Of a stretch of 64,000 bases of DNA, positions 37,613 to 49,000 are shown one piece after another (position 1 is the first letter of the stretch; each line of letters starts with the position of its first letter). A program made the position numbers and the translations under genes. This DNA comes from Tubiluchus corallicola (lineage: Eukaryota; Priapulida; Priapulimorpha; Priapulimorphida; Tubiluchidae), in NCBI GenBank assembly GCA_030141605.1, contig JAQGDQ010000020.1:823501-887500 (forward strand). Reading direction: 5' to 3'. Below the pieces are notes generated by a model. The model did not search any database. It was not told where the DNA came from and was given only the letters and a program-made list of their open reading frames with translations.

Positions 37613-40600
37613 GTAAGTAGAGGTAGCATAATTAGTATCAGTACAGTAGTAATAAGTATGCTACTGGGAATTAGAACGTAACTAACAAATGTTTCGTTTA
37701 TACCAGCAGATTTTAGACTGTTATCCATTGTACTTTACTTTTATTCGTTTTACTTTTCCATTATAAAAATGGTCGACGTCTAGACAAAAAGTTCGATAAC
37801 ATAAGATATTAAGAAATTTTAACATGCAAAACTGTCAAAATTATTAGCCAGCGTCATCATTTGTATTACAAAGCATTTGGTTACATAAACAGATCGCTAG
37901 TCTGTTGTTTTTGGCCATTAAGTTTTGTTTCATCGAATGAACTTTTTATAGCGATTAAAAGATAATCGTGACATTTAGCAAAAGCTCTTGAAAATCAACT
38001 CTACAGAGATTCCGTTCAGCAAATTATGAATGATGTTTACAGAAAATTTTATTCTAGTTTCTGATCTACAGTAAAAGTAAGCACTTCTGTGTGCAGAAAA
38101 TCACTGATATTGACTAAAGACATTGACATTCTATAATTATTGAAAGTTGGCTATGAAAGCTCCAGCTACTGTTCAGAATAAGTGAGTTCATTAGATACAA
38201 TAGGATCAAGTTTCACTATAAATTCTTTATATCCGTAATCAATCAACTTACGTATTATTCCACACTTACTGTTTCTATAAAAAAATTGTTGCAAATAATG
38301 ACGTCATTGTTAACAATCATTTTTCTATAAAAAAGGAGCAAATAGTTATCTCACATTTAGTTAAAACACAATATTTAAATACAATTAATTGTATTGTTAG
38401 CATGTAAAAATATGTATTTATATACTGATATTGAAAAATAGAAATATTGATATTTGCTACGTTAAGCCTCTTTTATCGCTACTCCTGTGGAAGATGCTCT
38501 AAGAGCAACTCCTCATTCGTTCCTAAACACTAACAGTTTGTTCTTAGAGCTTGTTATTAGGCAACTTCTCCTAGTCTTATCCTAGATATAATACAAATGT
38601 AAAAGAGCAGTTTATAAAGCCAATTTTTCCCACGGGCTTCTTGTCTATAGAATTCTCCACCAGAAAACTGCTTCCCTGAAAACTACGACCTCACTCGATT
38701 CAAGAAGAATATTAACAAATACTTCCTGTCACTAGCAAACTAGTTACTGTTTATAAATCCTGTATTCCGAATAATGTGTTAATATCTTTATCACATTCAT
38801 ACTGTAACCCTTGCATTAACGACCAGCAGCCTTGTTCAGGGCGATTTGAATAAAGGAAAGCAATAAAAAGTTTTAATATCATTCACGATTCATCTATCTG
38901 GTCGTCAACATTCAGCAAAAGTGAGCTCGTTAGTTCAGTTCGCTAACAATTAAGATGTTTAACCCTTTCATACCTAATGTATCCTGTGTGATACGAGAGC
39001 TTCTTCTGCTTGTAAAATTATTAAAATTTTAAACCTGACATTAATTAATTAATTAACTAATAGTTAACTATATAAATTAATAGTCAACTAAGCGAATGTA
39101 TCGTCCCATACAGGAATTACATGTTACTTCTACATTTTGTTACATAACCATCTTAAGGCAAATGTCTGTGCAACAAGTTTTTTGTATTAAAGGCACTGCT
39201 ATGGGTTTGTATTGTCAAAACTTTATCATCATGTGCTGCGGTTACTTTGCTGACACCTTTACATACTATGTAGTCAGAACACGAAGCACCGTTATACAAA
39301 AACGCCATTTCTGAAACGTAAAAGATGGAAATTAACTTCTTGGGATTCTGTGAGGCCCTCGAACCATCAGATCTAAGCATATCGGTGTTTCTGACGCATA
39401 TTAAATGCGAATATACTACAGACAGTAGGCCTAATGATAATTCACTTAACCCACGGGGGTAATTATTAAAATTCGTAACACGTATAAGAAAATTCGTAAC
39501 ACCTAATTTCTAACCTGTACAGTCATACTTAGTAGTTCCTGTGACCCAAAACAGGCATGTAATAGCCAGGCTTTCGAGGCGAGAAAGGGTGTTCGTAGCT
39601 TTTTGCACCTCCCTCGCCCTTGGGTTTAGCAACAATATCCGAAAATAACACAGAGGGAGCTGGAAATGCCAAAATTAAATAACGTCAAGGTTAGTCGTGG
39701 CAATAATTTAATGGATCTTCAAACAGTACTAGCTAAAATTCTTGAAAATAATGATCATTTAGTAACTCACAAAGTAACTGATCCTATAGTAATTGTACCG
39801 TACAGCAACGTTTTTACTACAAAAAACTTGCTGTACATTCAGTCAGTCTTAAGTGGCGTATATGTAGCATCGGGCTGCGTATGCGGAATAGACAAAATCG
39901 GTTTGTCTTGTTTTCAATGCACCCGTTTATCACATCTGCGTTATGCGTTAGTTTTTGCAGCTATTTCCTATTGATTTTTTTATACGCGGCTATTCCGCAA
40001 GTGAATAACGCATGACGCGTTCCGGATTCCAGGTAAACGTCACTTTAGGATGCATACTTAATAGGTTACATAGGAATTACAATTTCAGCACAAGGGTGCA
40101 GTTTCGGTAGTGTAAGTCCAGTTAACAGTTTTTCGCATTCGCTTGACAAGTTTGTTAATTTGATTAATTAAATCTCTTAATTAGTTAATGTGCTGAACAT
40201 TTCTTGTTTATTTTTTCTATTATTATTGTTAGCTGATATCAAACTCTAAGAAATATTTGTGAGAACAGTATAATACAATAAGTAAGCTAAAACAAGGTAC
40301 ACATCAAAACTCTAAATCAACAAATTTGAAATTTGTTCTAATGTAAAAGCCTATTCTATTAATTATATGTATAATAAGACATAACTGCAGAGAATTACCT
40401 AACGAACACCGAACATCGGCAGGAACCTGATGTTTTAAAGTGCAATATTGGGGCAAAATCATAAAACAATATTTCATGTTAGCACAGCGGATATCGAGTT
40501 AGACCTATACAAATTACTCTGACTTGCTCGCTGATGTCAACTAGCCTTAACATCATCATAAATTATGTTGTCACTTGTTTACAACAAGGGTTGTGCCTCG

Positions 40601-43600
40601 ATACCTGTTTTCACGGCAACTTTTCCTAGCAATAAAATTTTGGTGAACTTTTACATAGCCGTCATTAGTCAATCGAGTTATTTTATTGATTTAAAACCAA
40701 CAGAACAGCTTCCTTTCCTTGCAAATCAACACATTTATTATGAGCAAATCCAAGACAAAAAAGCTTTGCTGATACTTTTTAATAGTTTTTGTGTATGTTT
40801 AGTCGTTGCGGTAGCCTAAGTGCTGTTAACAGTTTTTGATTTAGGTTAATGGGGCAATAAATTTTGAGAGTATAGGTTTTTGGAAAACGGAGCACCCTTT
40901 GTAATCGCCTTAAATCCGCCCTTAATAATGACACTAAGTTGTGGTTTGTGCTTTACATTCACCGTAATTATTGCTGAGTTGTGGTTATGAGATATGCTGC
41001 ACTTGATGCACCCAGAAAGCCAGAATATGGTGGTTTGGAGACTTGGGTGAATCTGTTCGAGCATGTGAACTAAAACTTATTCACTTAACTGACAGGCGCT
41101 TTCTTCTATCAAGAGGAATAAAAATATGTGATTTGAGTTGCATCGCACTGGCACTGGCCAGCTCTTGCTTTTTGGGAAAATTGAATGAAATATCACATAA
41201 TTAGTTTCTATCATTTATTTAGCTCTTAAATTACTAATCTTTTATTTACATTTGGTCTTGTATTTTTTATTTCATAGTATTTATTTCTTTGTAGTATGCC
41301 GTATTTGTATTTTATATTTCCTTAGTTACCGGAATAAAAATTTGAATTGAATTGAATTGTTCTACTAGCCAAACTGCCAAAAATCTAAAAGAATCTGTTA
41401 AGCTTTTTATCTACTTAAATAAGACATGTACGCCACAACAGATATGGTACACAAAGTATTACATATCATCGCGAAATCTAAATGCATAATTAATCCAAAA
41501 CTGAAAATATATTACATGGCCACTATATTTTACTTTCGTATTATTTTATACACTTTTTTATACTTTTCTTGTCATATTTTATTTTCAAGAATAGTTATTC
41601 TTATTCTTCGTTTAACTGACCCACCACTGATATTCACAAAAATAACAATTATCGCACATTAACACCTAGCCTCGCAACTCTACTTTTATGCTTATTTTTT
41701 ATTTATTTCTTTCAGATAGCCTTTATTGTTGCCCAGAGAGGTGCTAGACATCGTGATGAGCCGTTTGTGAAGTACCACTCATTCTCGTTTGAGAGGCCAA
41801 TATTAACGGGTTCCAACTCTGACGTCACCGAAGCGCCACCGCTGTTTGATTCGCGTCATTTATTCCCTTCTTCGGGACCACACGATCCTTTCAATCAGAG
41901 CCCGTTTCACACTGGATTCAACAATTTTGATCAGGTCGACTTGTTCGACAGCTTATTCCCCACGCCTCCAGATCAACTTCCAGTGGGTCCCAACAATCCG
42001 AACCGACAACGTGACCGTAGCCGATTGGCGTACGAGTTCCACGGTGTAACGGTGCAAGGTGCTTATGACGTCACATCCGATCCACATGGCGAATCGTACA
42101 CACCAGAGCCGACTGTTTTTACTTATGTGTATAACTATGACTCTGGTTATGATGGTGAGACAACATACGAACAAGATACCACTACACCTCCGCCAACGAA
42201 CATTAATGCCACTGGACAACTGACCAGTCTTGAATTAAATGCTACAGGTAATTTCGTATTTCTGATTTCCAACCTTTAAATTTACTATTCATTTATGTTA
42301 GGCTACCAGAACATCTGGTTGCTTGAAATTTGTGAAAGCAAAGTAATATGGATGATGTTGTTGGACATGACATTCAGTTAGGATTAGTGGGAACCGTAGG
42401 AAATATGTGGTGGGATTGGATGGGATGGAAGTAAGAAAGGAAAACTCTTCCTGTTGATCGCCCTAATTTACCATTCATTGGCATTAAGTTGTCCTGCTCA
42501 TCGTTAGAGTACCTCATTGTTTCTTCTTTGAGAGGCACCTTTAGATCTTTTTTACAAATGTCTAGTAGCTGAGCTTTCCAATTAATCATGGCTTTACTCT
42601 TCCACTTCCTACAGATATCAAACTTTCTGGATATTCTTTCATAACTTTTGGTTTCTCTGTTTCAGACAACATAATACAAAATTTTTGCATTCTGCTATAC
42701 GTCCTAAGCAAGTTTTCGCTTCCTGCTTGCTGAAACACTCAATATTTCCTAGAGCACCAATGCAATAATTTGGTTTTCGTATTTTTAGATGACGTAGCAT
42801 CGGAACAAATTGATGAGCTTCTTAGAACTAACGAACTTGTTAACGAAAGTTCCAAATCAGGTACCCCCGAAGAAGCTGTCGTCTCCAAAACTCCCATCGA
42901 ATTTCCTCGGCCGAACACTAGAGTTCCACCACCGTTTCGGAATATCCAGCTCATGACAGGATTTGATGATGTGCCTGCTTGTCCACGAGGGGGTGTAATG
43001 TTCTGCTCGAGGTGGACTGACTTTACCCCATGCTCAGCTGACTGCCAAACTAAACTTGGATATAAGGTAAGCAACTTCTAGACATAAATGTCTGTTTAAG
43101 ACTTCTTGCTCTTAAGACAGCAACTCAAAAACTATAGTTTAATGAAATAGCTGAATAAAATGTTCTACCACATGGTATGATGGCTATGAAATACAAATAC
43201 AAAACACATAGTGAACACACACAAGTTTTGCAATTCAAAACAGTTCAGAACCATTTATCAAAAACCAGTTATGACAAGTCAATCATTAACAAGTCAAAAC
43301 CAGCTAGGACTTGAATTAAATATCATTTATCGAACAATTATACTTTTGTACAAACAAACTAATAGGGGGTGTGCACTGATAATTGCTTCTGGTACCTATT
43401 CTGTACTCTATCGACTTAGTACATTTCAATTTCAAGTATTAACTAATGAATTACTCGTATTTTCGAACTAACTATTTGTGTAGTTACATTCTCGAACTAA
43501 CCAAGTATATATATATGTTCTCAACTAAAATATATTTGTTGTACATGGTGGAAATACTTTGATCAATAATATTACTGTATGTTAATCCACTTAAAATTTA

Positions 43601-43931
43601 TCAAGTTTATATTTTAACAAAAATAATTCATAATGCAAATACGATCATTTTCTTAAAAAATTATTTTCTTTGTCTTGCGACTGCGTACCACACATTTGCT
43701 CCTATAACGGCTTACAAGCAAGAGCATTTATTATTTTCCAACATGTAACTCATTTATTTTCTGCAGGTTCGAAACCGAGACTGTCAGTGCGTTACCGGGT
43801 CGACCAGCGTCCCCATGGCCACACGTATGTGCGTCGGACATGACGAAGGAGAGTGTGCTTTTGACACAGCATCTGTAGAGATTAGAACGTGTGTAGTGGA
43901 GACAGAATGCTCAATCCTTGATATACTATAA
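36796..43931 (+). CDS. Secreted protein with C-terminal thrombospondin-type-1-like module, five exons, 348 aa
   Basis: The exons are 36796-36811, 37557-37612, 41716-42247, 42789-43066 and 43767-43931; intron phases 1, 0, 1, 0 agree at every junction. Exons 1 to 3 together encode a signal peptide (MAFTLAIKAAS, then NVFIVLLITQIAFIVAQ). Residues about 35-265 are a polar, Pro/Asp/Tyr-rich low-complexity region with Asn-glycosylation sequons (two NAT and one NES). The C-terminal module (about 266-343) has ten cysteines and reads CSRWTDFTPCSADC, then YKVRNRDCQC. This follows the W-x-x-(W/F)-x-x-C, C-x-x-C, R-x-R-x-C order of thrombospondin type-1 repeats, but with the second Trp replaced by Phe. 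The protein is probably extracellular and adhesive. AATAAA signals at 44375 and 44435 are candidate 3' ends. No orthologue name can be given. Confidence 0.8.
39850..40060. repeat. Dispersed repeat in TSR-gene intron 2
   Basis: Shares TATACGC, GCGTTATGCGTTA, AACGCAT-ACGC-TTCCGGA and GGTAAA(C/T)GTCA with 62240-62475. Both copies contain short inverted TGCG/CGCA words. The 102-codon ORF overlapping it at 39666 is not supported. Confidence 0.5.
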
Positions 43932-46017
43932 CACGTTTACAGTCATTGGAGAATGTACATTCCGATTTATACTGTATAATGCTAGGCGAAGAGAGGATGT
44001 GCAGTTAGAGAGGATAAAGTATTAACTGGATTTGGTGTCAGTAATGTGCTGTAATTTTATAACTTCAATATTAAAAAATACAAACCGAAACTATTATAAA
44101 CAAGTAGCTTGACTTGGTTAACTGCAGTAAACGTTGTTCAGCTATAATAATAATGTGTAAAAACCAGCAACGATGCGAAAACAGCGACCATTTTATCCAA
44201 ACAGCGATCCATTGGATATAAAAATTCGCAAAAAAGATGAATTCTTTTTACCAAAATGCTTTTTTCGGAGAAAATCGAATCTTGTTTCACTAAGCTAACT
44301 TTCACCAATTCACCAAAACATTAATTTTACAGTGGTTATTTTAAACAACGTTATTCCACTTTTCAAATTAATGAAATAAACAGCAGCCACTTCTTACTTA
44401 CAAATGTCTGTACATTGCATTATAACAAGAGGAAAATAAATGAATTTCTAATTACGATTTCATTTCTAATAAATTTTTATAGTTACCGAATTGTTTTTAC
44501 AGTTTTTTATAGTCGTCATAGTTACCAAAATATACTTAAACTTAAACCTAATTCTCTTGATATTAATAATAATCGTAAGTTTCAGCTTCTATAGATTGAT
44601 AATATTCATGTGCTGATGAACTCTGGTAAAAGTACTTAAATTGATAATCAAAAACGAAATTTCAAAGAAAAAATCGTTGTGTGCGTTTATCGTTTAAGTC
44701 CTAGGATCTCAGTAACTAAAGTAATCGAACGAGCGAGCAAATATATTGATTTTTTTTTACTAAAACGGGTCGCTGTGAATAAATATCTCGTTTCATTTTG
44801 TATTAAAAAATTACAGCATGATTGTGAGAGCCTCCTAACTCTCTGGAACTGTTTTTGGTAATTTGTAAAAATGCGGCTATTGCCAGCAAATACTCCTTTT
44901 TCGAAAAGTATTTTACTATAAATATTTTTAGGTTTTGTACGCAGAACCGATAAGCTAATTATACGACGTTCCACCTATCAATTATTTGAAGATGCTTCTC
45001 TGTTGTCTAAACTTTACTGTCTGGTAATGAAAGGAGCGCTGTTGAAAGTTTTAACACATCGTATTGACTCATCACGTCTTTTCGGTTTGTTAAACATTTA
45101 GTTAACCTCGCTAGCGGTTAATTGTCTATTTGTCCTAGGTAAATTCAACCTGTTATCTAGGTTACGAGAGAGAGCCAAAATTAATGCTGGGTTGAGATAA
45201 TCGTTGGTGTTCCTTCATTGCTTTGATTGCCCTGTGAGACTAAATACATTGTTTCTTTGTTCCACAAATAGACGCTGTGGCATTGACGATGAAATGCTCA
45301 AGACTAGCATTTGGCAACAGCAGCGGCCAGGACAGGACAATAACGATGGATAATGACAACAACGTGTGCATACTAGATTCGTTAGTGTCGAGAGAACCAC
45401 CAATGCCAAAACTTCCGCTGCTGTTATCGTCAGCAACAACAGCAAACACCATCACCACCAACACCCAGCACCACCACCAACAACAACAACAACAACAACA
45501 ATAATACTAATAATAACAAGAGCTGTAACAGAGCAACAACAACAACAGCCGTAACAGCAGCAGCAACAACAATAACGACAACAACAGCAACAGCAGCAGC
45601 ACCAACAACGACAACTAGAACAGCACCACCACTAACAACAACAATTCCTACGATTATAATTTTTATCATCACTCCCGGTGTGGCACCAGTATTGATGCTG
45701 CCGCCACTACCACCACCAGCAAGAGACAAAGCATTAACAACAACCCTAATTTCCGCCACAGTACGAACACCACGACCCCCAACGCGCCCAATCTTGTATT
45801 GCAGAAACAAGATAAATTCTTTCGACCGGCTACATTACAAAATAGCGGCAGATTTTACCGAAACTTGTAAAAATGCTGTTTTCCTTAACAACTAGCTTTA
45901 CTTTTAGTAATTGAAATATAGAACTTTTTCACAAGCACGAAACAATGTAACAGGTATTTGGAATGGAACTTAAACAGTCAATTTTCCGCGAAACCTAGTT
46001 CTTACCAAAGACATACA
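43932..46017. other. Intergenic region between the two secreted-protein genes
   Basis: Contains the polyA candidates of the upstream gene (44375, 44435) and a CAA/CAG-rich low-complexity block at 45430-45740. Apart from these, no exon is recognised. An upstream non-coding first exon of the next gene could lie here. Confidence 0.5.
45430..45740. repeat. Imperfect (CAA)n/(CAG)n/(ACC)n trinucleotide region
   Basis: Gives Gln-, Thr- and Pro-rich short ORFs on plus and a Val-rich ORF on minus. Interrupting stop codons in all frames argue against a polyQ gene. Confidence 0.85.
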
Positions 46018-46033
46018 ATGATTGTACACAAAA

Positions 46034-49000
46034 ATGCTGTTACCTCGCTTGAAGAGGACATGGTTTATTATTCTTACCATTGCAATTGGATTATTTCGCT
46101 TCAGTACATGTGAAATTGTGAAAAAAGATTACAAAATAAAATTAGTGCAACACAGCAACAATTCTGACACGATTATGGATGAAATAGCTAAAGTTCTAGA
46201 TGTAAAATTCATGAAAAAACGTGCAACTGATTTCACACAAACTGCTCCTTCTTATTCGGCTATTATTAGTGAAGGAAAACGAGTTAAAAGGGCGTCGATG
46301 GCTGACAAAGATCTAAAATTTGATTTTTCCCTAGACCAGGACAAAATAGGAAGCGGGAAAATTCGTTTATCGTATCTTGAAGATGTTTTAAAGAAAGCAG
46401 GTAAAGTATAAAAGATGCAAAAAAGTTTGCAGAATTAATTGGGCTTACTAATGTAATAACTACATTATTGGCGTACATTTTGTTTAGAAACTATGAGCAC
46501 ATGTATAAGCTTAGGCCTATAATAATCAATGCTCACCTTGCAGGCCTACTAGTGGATCTATATTAGGCAAAGAAATTCAAAACATTTTAGAGTATCTTTC
46601 ATCAACAAATCGCTCAAATCATTTTTCAACTTGTTCAGGCAGTAAACGGATAAATTAAATGGGTATAAAATGAAATAGAAAGAAAGAAAAGTTCGAGAAT
46701 ACAATTTAGTAATAATAGTAGAATAATATTTCTAGCAGCAAATTTCGTTTAAATGAAATTGTCCATCTTTCTTCCTTGGATTGCAGAGTAAGGCCTACGT
46801 GCCAACTGGCTATTGTTACTACTTGATTAACAAATAAATATGATGGCGAATGATGCATTTCAACTAGAAATTATACTAATAAAAGCATCATTTAAAATGT
46901 TTTATTAATCTAAATAACATCGCTAAAGTGATGTTGCAACAGTATTTTGCCACAGGTTTAGCTGACCTGCTGAAAAAGGCTGCGAAAACTACTAAATCAA
47001 ACACTACAGCAAAGAACCACACCGAGACTGGCAAACCCGGTAAGTCTGGGAACAGCACACGTGCTAGCAGTAAGAAATCAACAAACGCTACAAAAGGTGA
47101 ACACAGAACCTGTACAACTCCGATTCTCATAACAGATCGTTATTCCAGCACTTACACTTACCAAAGGTAAGAATTTTCAGTACTAGTTTCTTTCTAATTG
47201 ACATGTCTATTGATACCCTAGGTATAACAATGTAGTCAGAGCTGCATTTAATAAAGGATTAACTAAATTTTACAGAGCTGAATATCCGTGCACTGCAAGA
47301 AGAATACGGCCGAATTAAATTTGCCGCATTTTAAAGTGCTAGAAAGAAAGTGTTCTTGTAGTACCATGTGCGTACAATAAAAGTAAACAATTCTGCTGTA
47401 GCTAATATTTTAAATATTGAAATATACTTGAATTCTATAATATGAATTAACTGGAAAGACAAGCTATTTGTACGTTAGTTTTGTTTTAAGTTTTTTAATC
47501 AGTCTTTGTAAATATTGATATGTGGTTTGAAGTTTTAATTTTTATGTAATTGTATTTTATATCATATGGACAACAAGTCTGAAATAAAGGTGTCTACATA
47601 TATATATATATATATATATCATAAGTGAATCATTTCGCTCGTCTACCATTTCGCTAGCCTCTCATTTCACCAGCGCATCATTTCGCCAAGGCATTTGCCA
47701 GTTTATCATTTCGCCCGTGCATCATTTTGCCAGTCTTTCACTTCGTCAGCAGATATTGTAAATAATACAAAATGTCAGGCAACGGTTTCTGCAAAGTACA
47801 ACCAACATAAATATGGAAGCACACATTCTGTTAGCGATTAACCAGCTTCTACTGAGAATTTTTTATGTACTCCGAATATTACTAATTCGATTAATATATG
47901 TACTTTTATTTAGTGTTAATCGATCTCTCAGCAGAAGAGCAAGTAATGCTCAGTTGATACACTGCTCAGATAATAACAATCGTCGCAATGGTCGCAGACA
48001 GAGGGCTCCACCGTTTGTTTTTCCTGAACAAGTTGACAAAGTCAAAGGGAACAACACGGAATACTGTCTCCAAATAGATATGCGCAAATCCTTTCGTATT
48101 GTAGGTGTGGAAATTAAGGTAAGAATAATACTTTTATTCGCTGAAATGTATTGGATATATGCACATGGTCCTGTAATGCCTATGTACAAAGCATAACGCA
48201 TATAGACACTCGTTCCACATGGACAACAAATTTTGAAGTTTGAAGTTTTACTATTATCACATACATTCAGTACAATAGTGACATTCAATACATTGCGACA
48301 AAGTAACAAAATTGTTACTTCATACTGTATAGATTATTATGTTTCATAAACTATCGTTACCATAAAAGAATAATTGTACTGCAGTGAGCTAGAGAACCAA
48401 AGGCTTGTAATAGCCCACTGTCATGTGAACCAGATAAAAAAAGGAATTGATATGTGAACGAAAAAAAGCACAGGGAGAAAGGTTTGATCACACAGGACCG
48501 GAAGAAGGATGTGTAACGAAAATTGTAGGAAAAAAGACGGCACATGGAACATGACCATATGGTATGTTGACAGTAGAAGTGGCTAGCAACTGCTGGTTCT
48601 GTTACAGAAATAACAGCTCTGTCACTGAACGACAAAAATAATGACGACAACAAACAACAATAGCAATGGATAAAGGCATCAACAATAACGAACTAGAAAA
48701 AAGAGATCAAGGAAAAATCAATAAAGATAAAACAAAACGACAGCCATAATAACCTTATTTACAAGATGACAAGAAAGAAACAATATTGACAAACAGAGAA
48801 GAATTGATATGCATATATTTTTCGTAATATTCGAAATTGTTTTAGGGTGTGAGGTACAGACGATGGTCCACCAGAGAACTACAAACCAATGCTTTAAAAG
48901 CATTTACAGTTCAATACAAGTACAATGATGCAGACTGGAAGTACATCCTAGAAGCAAAGAAACATATGGTAAATCAACTTAGTTATGACAACTATTAATT

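Noticed and set aside
37528-37728. Minus-strand ORF with a hydrophobic segment resembling a membrane helix
   Set aside because: It overlaps, in antisense, the plus-strand signal-peptide exon 37557-37612, which has ideal splice sites and phase agreement.
45430-45810. Poly-Gln/His plus ORFs and a Val-rich minus ORF as a possible polyQ protein
   Set aside because: Short frames broken by stops in an imperfect CAA/CAG region, with no flanking splice sites or conserved domain.
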